In this document: positions 24,139 to 32,524 of the stretch, in pieces | Layout of the letters: each line of letters starts with the position of its first letter | Numbering within the stretch: the stretch's first letter is position 1 | The notes under the pieces: generated by a model | What the model saw: the letters and a program-made list of their open reading frames with translations, nothing else | Told to the model about the DNA's origin: nothing | Databases searched by the model: none | Assembly (NCBI GenBank): GCA_016235675.1 | Contig: JACRJN010000032.1 | Location: forward strand, 1-56,755 | Source: Candidatus Schekmanbacteria bacterium | GTDB lineage: Bacteria; SZUA-182 | Reading direction: 5' to 3' | Length of the DNA: 56,755 nt | Made by a program: the position numbers and the translations under genes

Positions 24139-25341
24139 ATGTCTTTAAGCGCAAAGGTGGCCGGGATCAATCCATCGCCGACGTTAGCCATTACCGCCAA
24201 GGCCAAGAAAATGAAAAGCGAGGGGATCGACATCATCGGTTTTGGAGCCGGCGAGCCGGATTTCGATACGCCTGATCATATCAAGGCGGCGGCCATCGCC
24301 GCTATCAATGAAGGATTTACCAAATATACACCCTCGGCAGGGATTCTGGCCTTAAGGGAGGCGGTAGCCAATAAGCTGAAACGGGATAACGGGCTGGATT
24401 ACAAAGCGGATGAGATTATCATCTCCTGCGGGGCTAAGCATTCGCTGTTCAATACTATGCTGGCTTTATTCGAGGAAGGGGACGAGATTATTCTGCCTTC
24501 TCCTTACTGGGTGACTTATCCGGAGCAAATCAGATTAGCGGGAGCAACGGCGGTTATAGTAGATACTAAAGTGGAAAACGGTTTCTGCCTAAATCCAAAG
24601 GACTTGCAGGCCAAAATTACCCAGCGCACCAAGGGCATAATCATCAACAGCCCCAACAATCCTACCGGCGCGGTTTATGACCGCAAAACCCTGGAAGCCA
24701 TAGCGGAGATTGCAGTAGCCAAAAATATCCGGGTCATATCCGATGAATGCTATGAGCATCTGGTGTACGATAACCACAAGCATTACAGCATCGCCGCCCT
24801 GGGAAAAGAAATCAAGGCGCGCACGATTGTAATCAACGCCGTCTCCAAGACCTATTCGATGACCGGTTGGCGTATCGGCTATTGCGCCGGGTCGAAGGAT
24901 ATCGTCAGCGCCATGGAAAATCTGCAAAGCCAGTGTACCTCCAATCCCTGCTCCATCGCTCAAAAGGCGGCTGTGGCCGCTTTAAACGGGCCGCAGGATA
25001 ATTTAGCCGTTTGGCAGAAGGAATTTGCCGAACGCCGTAAAATTATGGTGGACGGGCTGAATAATATTCCCGGTTTAGTGTGCCCCTCACCCGGCGGCGC
25101 TTTTTATGTGTTTCCCGATTGGTCGAAGTTGCGCGGTTATCGTACCCCGGCCGGGCAGGTTATCGAAAACTCCGGTCAGATGACCGATTACCTTCTGGAT
25201 AGCGCCGGAGTGGCCTTAGTACCGGGCGGTGAATTCGGCGCTCCCGATTATCTGCGCCTGTCTTATGCTACTTCCCGCCAGGCGATAATCGAAGGGGTGA
25301 AAAGAATCGGCGAGGCGATTGCCAAGCTTAAACAGGCCTGA
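24139..25341 (+). CDS. Aspartate aminotransferase (class I, subfamily Ib type)
   Basis: A PLP enzyme of 400 residues transferring amino groups between aspartate/glutamate and oxoacids. MSLSAKVAGINPSPTLAI and IGFGAGEPDFDTPDHI are typical of the AspC/AspB family in Gram-positives and thermophiles. SPNNPTGAVY, SDECYEHLVY and the PLP lysine Lys237 in NAVSKTYSMTGWR are visible, plus the C-terminal LRLSYATS carboxylate-binding arginine. AGGAG lies eight bases before ATG 24139. Some members also act on prephenate, which sequence alone does not settle. Confidence 0.92.
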   Translation: MSLSAKVAGINPSPTLAITAKAKKMKSEGIDIIGFGAGEPDFDTPDHIKAAAIAAINEGFTKYTPSAGILALREAVANKLKRDNGLDYKADEIIISCGAKHSLFNTMLALFEEGDEIILPSPYWVTYPEQIRLAGATAVIVDTKVENGFCLNPKDLQAKITQRTKGIIINSPNNPTGAVYDRKTLEAIAEIAVAKNIRVISDECYEHLVYDNHKHYSIAALGKEIKARTIVINAVSKTYSMTGWRIGYCAGSKDIVSAMENLQSQCTSNPCSIAQKAAVAALNGPQDNLAVWQKEFAERRKIMVDGLNNIPGLVCPSPGGAFYVFPDWSKLRGYRTPAGQVIENSGQMTDYLLDSAGVALVPGGEFGAPDYLRLSYATSRQAIIEGVKRIGEAIAKLKQA

Positions 25342-25468
25342 GACCTGAGGCTTGAGGGATGAGGGCGAACACAAGTTTTGCCCCTGTATTTGTAGTGCAG
25401 GGCATTAGCCCTGCATCCGGTAGCACAGGCATCTTGCCTGTGATTCACAGGCTGGAAGCCTGTGCTAC
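25342..25468. repeat. Families K, D-like and B copy 2
   Basis: GAGACCTGAGGCTTGAGGG (25340-25360, left arm of family K), GTAGTGCAGGGCATTAGCCC (25392-25415) and the full B palindrome GTAGCACAGGCATCTTGCC...GGAAGCCTGTGCTAC (25420-25468) fill the gap between the aminotransferase and the flippase genes. Confidence 0.7.
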
Positions 25469-25483
25469 TAACGACGGGAAGAA

Positions 25484-26863
25484 ATGACACAAGAATCTGA
25501 ACTAACAAATCCGGCGCAAAATCAACAAAGCCGCAAAATCAAGAAAAACATCCTGGCCAAAGGGGGTTGGGTACTGTCCGCCCGTATCAGCATCGCCGTA
25601 TCCAATCTGCTGGTTAACGCCTTACTAACCCGTTTACTGACGCCCGATGAAGTAGGGGCCTATTTCCTGACTTTCAGTTTGGTTTCCGTAGCCACTTTGA
25701 TTGCCCAATTGGGGCTGTGTCCGACAGTAGTCAAAATAGTGGCCGAAGCATTGGCGCTGAACAACTCCGCCCGCGCCCGCGCCGCCGTTAAAGCGGTCTT
25801 TCTGTACGGGACAATCGGAGCGCTTGCTGTGGCTGGTATTTTATCCTTAGGCTTGGGGCAATGGCTGGCTTATCGGGTGTTTAATTCATCGATCATGGCT
25901 GGGATCATCCAACTGGCGGTTTTCTGGATCATTTTACTGGCCTACCAAAATTTAACGGCGGAAAGCTTCCGCAGCTTTCATGACATACGTAACGCCAGCA
26001 TTTACGGGGGGATGGCTACCAGTATCATCACCACCGGGCTGTTCGCCATTCTGTGCGTTCTGAAAATAAAGATGGATTTGGCCAAAGTCCTGACCCTTAC
26101 CATCAGCGCCTTATCCATCAGTCTGATTATCGCCGGAATGCTGATTTATCGAAAAATTAGGCAATTTGCCCCCGGCGGCCAAATTCCCGCAGATGATATT
26201 TTCGCGGTAGCCGGGCCGATGCTGGTCAATAGCGTCACCGCCTTTGCCCTGACCCAGGCTGACATCTGGGTCTTGGGAGCGTTTCGTCCTCAAAGCGAGG
26301 TGGCGGTATACGGAGCGGCCTTCCGCCTGGTGACCATGATCAATCTGCCGCTGATCATTATCAACGGGGTCGTTCCCCCGCTGATCGCCCAGATGTACGC
26401 CCAAGGCCGGAAGAAGGAACTGGAAAGCACCCTGCGTGCGGCCTCCTCTTTGGCCTTGATTGCTTCCCTAACCGCTTTTTCCATCTATTTGTTGGGAGGA
26501 CGGCCTTTTTTGGAATTGGTCTACGGTAAATATTACCGTGACGGTGCGATAATCCTCTGGATACTCAGCCTGGGGCAAATTGTCAGCGTCGCCTGCGGTT
26601 CCTGCGGGTTTACCCTGACCATGACCGGACACCAGAATAAGATCGTGCGCCTGACCCTTACTTCCTTTGTCATTCTGGTAATCAGCGCCCTGATCCTGGT
26701 CAAACCCTTCGGGGCGGTAGGCGTGGCCATCGCTTCCGCAGCCACCATCGCCTTACAAAACCTGATGGCGTTAGCCTTTGCCAAAAAATATACCGGTATG
26801 TGGACTCACGCCCGGTTTTCACTGGTTCCGGTAAAGCAGTTTTTGCAGAAAGTCAGGGGGTAA
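25484..26863 (+). CDS. Wzx-like polysaccharide/oligosaccharide flippase
   Basis: A 459-residue integral membrane protein of the MOP/MATE exporter superfamily (polysaccharide_synt type) with about 12-14 helices. The first ~25 residues are polar, followed by GGWVLSARISIAVSNLLVNA and LLTRLLTPDEVGAYFL, the usual N-terminal pattern of lipid-linked sugar flippases. Such proteins move undecaprenyl-linked units across the inner membrane. There is no neighbouring glycosyltransferase or polymerase cluster, so the substrate is unknown. The start ATG 25484 lies 15 bases after a palindromic repeat, with GGGAAG as a modest ribosome site. Confidence 0.85.
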   Translation: MTQESELTNPAQNQQSRKIKKNILAKGGWVLSARISIAVSNLLVNALLTRLLTPDEVGAYFLTFSLVSVATLIAQLGLCPTVVKIVAEALALNNSARARAAVKAVFLYGTIGALAVAGILSLGLGQWLAYRVFNSSIMAGIIQLAVFWIILLAYQNLTAESFRSFHDIRNASIYGGMATSIITTGLFAILCVLKIKMDLAKVLTLTISALSISLIIAGMLIYRKIRQFAPGGQIPADDIFAVAGPMLVNSVTAFALTQADIWVLGAFRPQSEVAVYGAAFRLVTMINLPLIIINGVVPPLIAQMYAQGRKKELESTLRAASSLALIASLTAFSIYLLGGRPFLELVYGKYYRDGAIILWILSLGQIVSVACGSCGFTLTMTGHQNKIVRLTLTSFVILVISALILVKPFGAVGVAIASAATIALQNLMALAFAKKYTGMWTHARFSLVPVKQFLQKVRG

Positions 26864-26884
26864 ACGGGACATAAGCGCTAACTT

Positions 26885-27143
26885 TAACGTAGCGCAGGGC
26901 TTTAGCCCTGCCGGCAGACTTAGAACTTATCCGTAAATAACAGCCATTGTTTATCTCCCCCGCAGGCTTTGGGGGATTAAGGGGGATTTTATAATAATGG
27001 CTTTATACCACCAGACTTTTGTTGAAAATCATAAGAAAATCTCCCCTGTCCCCTCTTTTCCAAAGAGGGGGAAGTTATTTACGGATAAGTTCTTAAACAT
27101 TTGTGCCCAATCCGGGGCAGACCTAAAGGTCTGCGCTACGTTA
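26885..27143. repeat. Three-level nested palindrome (family D copy 1 outermost) in a 344-base gene-free stretch
   Basis: 26864-27207 has no gene. Outer arms TAACGTAGCGCAGGGC (26885) and its mirror GTCTGCGCTACGTTA (to 27143) enclose AGAACTTATCCGTAAATAAC (26933) against GTTATTTACGGATAAGTTCT (to 27093). These in turn enclose a family H-like pair rich in CCCCC/GGGGG (26956-27072). Layering indicates sequential insertion. Confidence 0.75.
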
Positions 27144-27207
27144 ATATAATTGAGTTTACTCGTTTGAATGCAAATTGGTATAACTACCGAGAGATTGGAG
27201 GACGAGG

Positions 27208-28176
27208 ATGTTTTTTACAGCCGTTTCCCGATTATGTTCCAAACTAATCGGGGCGCTTATTTTTGTAATGCTTTTTGCCGGAATAGTTCAAGCAGAAGAG
27301 CTTTCCGGCGATTTAGTGGTATATCATGCCGGATCGCTTTCGTTTCCATTTCAAGTAATATCTGAAACATTCAAAGATAACTACCCGAAAGTAAATGTTA
27401 AAAGCGAAGCTGCCGGGTCATTGACTTTGGCTCGGAAAATAACCGAGTCAGGGCAAAACTGCGATGTACTGGCGGTTGCCGATTACACCGTCATCGAACA
27501 ATTTCTTATGCCCCGATACGCCGATTGGTCGGTCGGTTTTGCCGGCGACGAAATGGCTATTATGTACAGACCTGAAAGTAAGTTTGCCGGGGAAATCAAC
27601 GGGCAGAACTGGCCGCAGATTTTGTTGCGCAAAGGGGTGGAGTACGGGCATTCCGATTACAATTCCGATCCCTGCGGTTACCGTACCCTGATGGTTTGGC
27701 AACTGGCGGAACGTCTTTATCGCATCCCCAGATTATCTAATAAACTGGATGCCAAATGCCCTCCCAAAAATATTCGTCCGAAAGAGACCGATTTGATCGC
27801 CTTGTTGGAAACAGGAGAGTTGGATTATATCTTTATCTATCGCTCGATTTGTGAGCAGCAAAAAGCGCCGTGTGTGTTGCTGCCTGAGCAGATCAATCTA
27901 AAATCCAACAAAAGCGAAGAACATTACCAAAATGCCCGGATTGTTGTAGTCGGAGCCACCCCGGAGAGCACCATTGAGAAAAAGGGGATGTCCATCACCT
28001 ACGGCGTGACCATACCTAAAAATTCCACCAATCCGCAAGCGGCAAAGGCGTTTTTAAAGCTACTGCTTTCCGAGAAAGGCCAGACGATTATGCAGAAAAG
28101 TGGACAGCCGCCCTTGATCCCGCCCTCTGTCTTCGGCGATAAAACTAAAATCCCTGCCGAGATTTTTCAGCCATAG
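27208..28176 (+). CDS. WtpA/ModA-like tungstate or molybdate-binding protein
   Basis: A 322-residue secreted binding protein. The signal peptide ends near residue 28 (FAGIVQA). The mature part shows LVVYHAGSLSFPF, the anion-binding start of WtpA-type proteins, SEAAGSLTLARKI, CDVLAVADYTVI and a late YGVTIPKNSTNPQAAKAFL. WtpA delivers tungstate or molybdate to the WtpBC/ModBC ABC importer. No permease or ATPase gene is in the window, so it is an orphan or its partners are remote. ATG 27208 has GGAGG six to ten bases upstream. Other oxyanions are possible ligands. Confidence 0.87.
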   Translation: MFFTAVSRLCSKLIGALIFVMLFAGIVQAEELSGDLVVYHAGSLSFPFQVISETFKDNYPKVNVKSEAAGSLTLARKITESGQNCDVLAVADYTVIEQFLMPRYADWSVGFAGDEMAIMYRPESKFAGEINGQNWPQILLRKGVEYGHSDYNSDPCGYRTLMVWQLAERLYRIPRLSNKLDAKCPPKNIRPKETDLIALLETGELDYIFIYRSICEQQKAPCVLLPEQINLKSNKSEEHYQNARIVVVGATPESTIEKKGMSITYGVTIPKNSTNPQAAKAFLKLLLSEKGQTIMQKSGQPPLIPPSVFGDKTKIPAEIFQP

Positions 28177-28670
28177 ATTGACTTGCAGCTTCAATAAATC
28201 ACCCAAGTTGTTGCTTAGTATAATGTTTCATAAAAAGGCATACAAACCTGTCATTGCGAGCTTATACCAATTCGCTATCAAACATTGAAGAATAATTCGT
28301 AGCACGAGGGTTTATCCCCCGTTTGCAGCGCCTGCTTACGGGAGATGAACTCCCGCTCTACATTAAGAATATATCCGTAAATAACTTTTCCCTCTTTGGC
28401 AAAGAGGGGTTGGGGAGATTTTCAAATTGAATCTAACCTTAAGTAATTATTCGAACACGACATATTACCAAAAAATTACTGCGTCTTGAAAAGTGATATA
28501 TAGAGTACGCCGTTTACGTGTATACTGTGCATTGCGTATCTTATGCGTAGTTTTGGGTATTTTATGTGCCTGGTTTTCGATCGGATACGTGTTAATTTGC
28601 AACATCATATTGGGCAAAGGAGGCTTATAATCTCCCGTTCAGGAAGAAAACGATAAGCAAAGGAAAACAA
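28177..28670. other. Gene-free region of 494 bases with truncated palindromes
   Basis: 28216-28260 is the left half of a family A element, cut by a family L element at 28261-28361 (TTATACCAATTCGCTATC, then GTAGCACGAGGG...). From 28370 fragments of the TATCCGTAAATAAC and CTCTTTGGCAAAGAGG types follow. 28430-28670 is AT-rich, with no stable hairpin or family member that I recognise. It contains a TATAAT at 28626-28631 without a convincing -35 box, probably part of the promoter region of the following cluster. Confidence 0.6.
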
Positions 28671-29498
28671 ATGAGAAAAAAGATTCTGGCAATATTATCC
28701 AATTATGGGTATTGGGGCGTTGAGTTAACCGGGCCGATGGTAAAGCTGGAAAATGCCGGTTATGGTTTGGAATTTGCCACCCCCCGCGGGCAAAGGCCGA
28801 TTGCCTTGCCTCCCAGTTATGATCCCACCTATTATGACCCGCCGCTCGGAACGACCGTTACTACCGAATTCGATGCCAGGCAGGTAATGGGATTTAAGGA
28901 TAGCCCAAAGCTGGATAATCCCCTCGATATTTCTGCCTGGATGCCGGAGCGGCCTTATTTCAGCGTGGAAAATTTCCTGCGCAAATGGGAGGAGTATTTT
29001 CAAACGGTTAGCCAGCGTCATCAGGAAATCCAGGGAAAGTATGCGGGGCTGCTTTTAATCGGGGGAAGCGGCCCGATCATTGATATGGTCAATAATCAAA
29101 GAGTGCACGATATTATCCTGGGGTTTTATCGCCGGAACAAACCCGTTGCGGCCATTTGTTACGGGGTTGCGGCGTTGGTGTTTGCCCGCGATTTTAACGA
29201 ACGGGTGCCTATTATCAGAGGCAAGCATGTAACGGGACACTGTATCGAATATGACTATCATGACGGGACAGGCTTTGTGGGAACCGATTTCAATCTGGGG
29301 CCGCCGCCGTATACCCTGGAATATTTATTAAGAGACGCAGTCGGCCCGAAAGGACGGTTTCACGGCAATTTCGGCAAACCGACATCGGTTATCGTCGACT
29401 ACCCGTTTATTACCGCCCGTTCGTTGCAATGTTCCCACGAATTCGGCGAACAGTTTGTAAATGTGCTGGAAAACGGATTACAACGTTACGGGTGGTAA
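28671..29498 (+). CDS. DJ-1/PfpI-family protein, long form (icfG-type cluster)
   Basis: A 275-residue class I glutamine-amidotransferase-like protein. KKILAILSNYGYWGVEL opens the fold. The nucleophile elbow is AAICYGVAAL with Cys163, and GLLLIGGSGP and GKHVTGHCIEYDYHDGTGF follow. Members include chaperone/deglycase-like enzymes and hydrolases; a substrate cannot be assigned. It is the first gene of a cluster of eight that matches the Synechocystis slr1854-slr1861 set. AAAGGAAAAC precedes ATG 28671. The next gene, 142 bases on, is a second, shorter DJ-1/PfpI member, with a palindrome between. Confidence 0.85.
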   Translation: MRKKILAILSNYGYWGVELTGPMVKLENAGYGLEFATPRGQRPIALPPSYDPTYYDPPLGTTVTTEFDARQVMGFKDSPKLDNPLDISAWMPERPYFSVENFLRKWEEYFQTVSQRHQEIQGKYAGLLLIGGSGPIIDMVNNQRVHDIILGFYRRNKPVAAICYGVAALVFARDFNERVPIIRGKHVTGHCIEYDYHDGTGFVGTDFNLGPPPYTLEYLLRDAVGPKGRFHGNFGKPTSVIVDYPFITARSLQCSHEFGEQFVNVLENGLQRYGW

Positions 29499-29550
29499 CC
29501 GGCAGTCTCCGGGGGAGAGGAACGTTAATTTCATGGTCTTTCGGCTGAAA

Positions 29551-29611
29551 ATGTAGCGCAGGGCTTTAGCCCTGCCTCCCCAGGTAGCAGACCTAAAGGT
29601 CTGCGCTACAT
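29551..29611. repeat. Palindrome, family D copy 2
   Basis: ATGTAGCGCAGGGCTTTAGC faces CCTAAAGGTCTGCGCTACAT around a short centre. It interrupts the spacing between the two DJ-1/PfpI genes of one cluster. Confidence 0.8.
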
Positions 29612-29640
29612 TTTTATTATCAACCGATGGGGGAAGAATT

Positions 29641-30201
29641 ATGGGTTTGAGCAACAAAAAAATTGCTGTGTTGTTTGAGAGCGACTTTTATGAAAATGAA
29701 ATTTTTTATTATAAATTTCGTTTTCAGGAAGAAGGCATCGATTTGCGGTTTTTAACCCGCCTCTGGGGGCAGGAGCGGCTTACTTTCTATGGGCATGAAC
29801 ACAAAATCCCCATGGAATGCGGAGAAAGTTTCGAAAATATATCCGACGAACAACTCAAAACTTTTTCAGCAATTATAGTTCCGTCCGGGATTGTAGCAGA
29901 CAGATTGCGTTATACGGAAACGGTCGGAAAACTGCCGCCGGCCTGCGAATTTATGCGCCGGGCGTTTCAGGAAAAATCGATCATAAAAGGGATTATCTGT
30001 CACGGCATGTGGCTGATGTCTCCGATAATAGAGGTTGTCCGGGGCAGAAGGGTGGTTGTGCATAACAACCTTATCGGCGATGCCAAAAACTATGGTTTGC
30101 AGTATATCGATCAGGATGTGGTGGTGGATCAAGACCTGGTTACCGCCAGAACCGGAAATCATTGTTACCTGTTAGCGCAAACAATCATCAAAATGCTGTA
30201 A
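29641..30201 (+). CDS. DJ-1/PfpI-family protein, short form
   Basis: A 186-residue single-domain protein. KKIAVLFESDFYENEIFYY opens the fold, the nucleophile Cys120 is in GIICHGMWLMSP, and the rest of the domain (RGRRVVVHNNL, VTARTGNHC) is typical of PfpI/YhbO-like members. Two DJ-1/PfpI genes in succession before an AGE-like gene is unusual. It may represent division of labour on a sugar-derived aldehyde, which is speculative. GGGGGAAG precedes ATG 29641. Confidence 0.85.
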   Translation: MGLSNKKIAVLFESDFYENEIFYYKFRFQEEGIDLRFLTRLWGQERLTFYGHEHKIPMECGESFENISDEQLKTFSAIIVPSGIVADRLRYTETVGKLPPACEFMRRAFQEKSIIKGIICHGMWLMSPIIEVVRGRRVVVHNNLIGDAKNYGLQYIDQDVVVDQDLVTARTGNHCYLLAQTIIKML

Positions 30202-30246
30202 AAACAGGTTTGAAATGCCTATAACTCCAATTGAAACGGGGACTTT

Positions 30247-32085
30247 ATGAACAATATCGACAGCATTAAATCAGATTTAATTGCCGGTTATGTGAAGAAG
30301 TTCGACCAAAACAATAAGAAGTTCAGCCTGGAAACCAGCGATGGGAAAACGTTCGATTGCGCCTTGACGGACAGCGTCTATGCGCGCCTTACTCAAAACA
30401 CCAATGAAAATTACCTGGACTGCACCAACAAAATCGGTTCAATGCTTAAGCCCGGTCAACTTATCTACGCATATGGCATCGATTATCACGAAAAGGGAAA
30501 AGATGATTTTGAAGTAAAATCAATAGTTTTCCCCGGCGAGCAAACCAGCTTGTACAGACACGAGGAACCCAACTGGTGGATAAACCAGCTTCGATCGGTG
30601 GCGACATGCTATCTGCAATGGCAATTTAACTACCCCAATCAGGCCATCGATTATAAAAATTATCGTACCATTTTACATCTTGCCGGCGCCAAAAAGGGTG
30701 ATTTTTTGCAGGAAACGGACACCATCTCCCGTCTGGTTTACGGGATGGCTTCAGCCTATTTATGTACCGGCGAGGACATGTTTTTGGAGGCCGCGGAAAA
30801 GGGGACTGAATATTTAAGGGAGCACATGCGTTTTTATGATACCGACGAAGACCTGATTTATTGGTATCATGGGATTAAAGTCTCCGGTGACAGGGAACAG
30901 AAACTCCTCTCTTCTGAATTCGGCGATGATTTCGATTCGATCCCGATGTATGAACAAATTTATGCCCTGGCGGGGCCGATTCAGACCTACCGGATAACCG
31001 GTGACCCGCTGATACTCAGCGATGCGGAAAAAACCATCGATTTGTTTGAAAGATATTATAAGGACAATGAGTATGGCGGCTATTTCTCCCACATCGACCC
31101 CCTTACGTTCGATCCGCTGTCTCCCACCCTGGACAAAGGCAATAACCGCGGCAAAAAGAACTGGAATTCCGTCGGCGACCATGCTCCGGCCTATCTTATC
31201 AATCTGTGGCTGGCGACCGGCGAAAAGAAATATGAAGATTTTCTGGTTTATACCGCAGACACCATAGCCGAGCGTTTCCCGGATGATGCGCATTCTCCTT
31301 TTGTTCAGGAGCGTTTTTTCAGAGACTGGAAGCACGACACAACCTGGGGATGGCAGCAAAACCGGGGGGTTATCGGGCACAACCTGAAAATTGCCTGGAA
31401 TCTTATGCGGATCAACCATCTGCGGCCAAGCAAGACCTATGTTGAACTGGCGGAGAAAATTGCCGGAACAATGCCTGCGGTGGGTTCAGACCGGCAAAGG
31501 GGCGGCTGGTATGATGTGATTGAGAGAACTAAACAGGCCAACGAGAAATTTTACCGGCTGGTGTGGCATGATCGTAAAGCCTGGTGGCAGCAGGAGCAAG
31601 CGATTCTGGCCTATCTTATTATGTATGGCTCTTTGGAGAACAAGGAGTATTTAAAACACTCCCGTGAAGCCGCGGCCTTTTATAACGCTTTTTTTATCGA
31701 TCATGACGACGGCGGGGTTTATTTCAACGTGTTAGCCAACGGGATGCCGTATCTGTTGGGGACTGAACGCTTAAAGGGCAGCCATTCCATGAGTTGTTAT
31801 CACTCTACGGAATTATGCTATCTGTCCGCCGTCTATCTCAACCTGCTTATTACCGGAAATCCGCTGGATTTATATTTTAAACCCAAACCGAATGCCTTCA
31901 AGGATCGGATACTGCGCGTGGCTCCTGATATTTTACCCAAGGGACGGGTCAAGCTGACCTCGGTAAAAATAGACGGCAACGAATATTCGAATTTCGATGC
32001 CAATGCCATGACGGTTAAACTGCCCAACGCAAGCTATCCCTTAAAGGTTCAGGCAACGCTTACGCCGACTAAGAAGTTAATATAA
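30247..32085 (+). CDS. AGE-like (alpha/alpha)6-barrel protein with N-terminal OB-like domain
   Basis: A 612-residue protein. Residues ~1-95 form a small beta-rich domain (IAGYVKKFDQNNKKFSLE), then an N-acylglucosamine 2-epimerase/cellobiose epimerase-type helical barrel with repeated Trp/His-rich helices (WWINQLRSVATCYLQWQFN, WKHDTTWGWQQNRGVIGHN, DRKAWWQQEQAILAYLIM). The family includes epimerases and hydrolase-like enzymes that act on free sugars or oligosaccharides. The homologue at this place in Synechocystis is slr1855. It sits between the DJ-1/PfpI genes and a STAS gene, 45 bases from the former, so it is probably in the operon. The substrate is unknown. A link to glycogen-derived maltodextrin is inferred from the neighbouring GlgX. 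Confidence 0.8.
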   Translation: MNNIDSIKSDLIAGYVKKFDQNNKKFSLETSDGKTFDCALTDSVYARLTQNTNENYLDCTNKIGSMLKPGQLIYAYGIDYHEKGKDDFEVKSIVFPGEQTSLYRHEEPNWWINQLRSVATCYLQWQFNYPNQAIDYKNYRTILHLAGAKKGDFLQETDTISRLVYGMASAYLCTGEDMFLEAAEKGTEYLREHMRFYDTDEDLIYWYHGIKVSGDREQKLLSSEFGDDFDSIPMYEQIYALAGPIQTYRITGDPLILSDAEKTIDLFERYYKDNEYGGYFSHIDPLTFDPLSPTLDKGNNRGKKNWNSVGDHAPAYLINLWLATGEKKYEDFLVYTADTIAERFPDDAHSPFVQERFFRDWKHDTTWGWQQNRGVIGHNLKIAWNLMRINHLRPSKTYVELAEKIAGTMPAVGSDRQRGGWYDVIERTKQANEKFYRLVWHDRKAWWQQEQAILAYLIMYGSLENKEYLKHSREAAAFYNAFFIDHDDGGVYFNVLANGMPYLLGTERLKGSHSMSCYHSTELCYLSAVYLNLLITGNPLDLYFKPKPNAFKDRILRVAPDILPKGRVKLTSVKIDGNEYSNFDANAMTVKLPNASYPLKVQATLTPTKKLI

Positions 32086-32152
32086 CCCGGATAAGCCGGA
32101 AGCAATCAGGCCGATTACGCCGGCCCAAAATGAATTGTTGAGGTTAAAAATA

Positions 32153-32524
32153 ATGGAAATAGCCATAACTAATGTAGAAAACGCCAGCATAGTCGTTATC
32201 GACGGCGACATAGACAGTTCAACGGCGCCGGAGGTTCAAAGACAAATACTGCCTATTGTGGCCGAGAACAGGAAAATCATCATAGACATGAGCAAGGTCG
32301 ATTTCATGTCCAGCGCCGGTTTGCGCACCATGCTGTTAATTCACCGTAATTCGGCAGCTAAAAAATGCCTGGTCATATTGGCCGGGGTCAAAGCACAAAT
32401 AGCCGGTACCATGAAAGCCACCGGATTCTATGCCTTTTTCACAATATACAACAACGTAGATGAAGCTCTTGCAGCCACAAGGGGTGAATATCATGACGGA
32501 GATAGACTTTTATCCAACGCATAA
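32153..32524 (+). CDS. STAS-domain anti-sigma factor antagonist (icfG-type cluster, first)
   Basis: A 123-residue STAS protein. IVVIDGDIDSSTAPEVQ and the phosphorylation loop DMSKVDFMSSAGLR (Ser53/Ser54) show an RsbV/SpoIIAA-type switch protein. It is phosphorylated by an RsbW-like kinase and reset by a PP2C phosphatase, both encoded 2.5-3.5 kb downstream. I chose ATG 32153; a TTG six codons upstream is possible. Its 3' end overlaps glgX by 32 bases, which ties its expression tightly to the debranching enzyme. It corresponds to slr1856 in the cyanobacterial cluster. Confidence 0.9.
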   Translation: MEIAITNVENASIVVIDGDIDSSTAPEVQRQILPIVAENRKIIIDMSKVDFMSSAGLRTMLLIHRNSAAKKCLVILAGVKAQIAGTMKATGFYAFFTIYNNVDEALAATRGEYHDGDRLLSNA

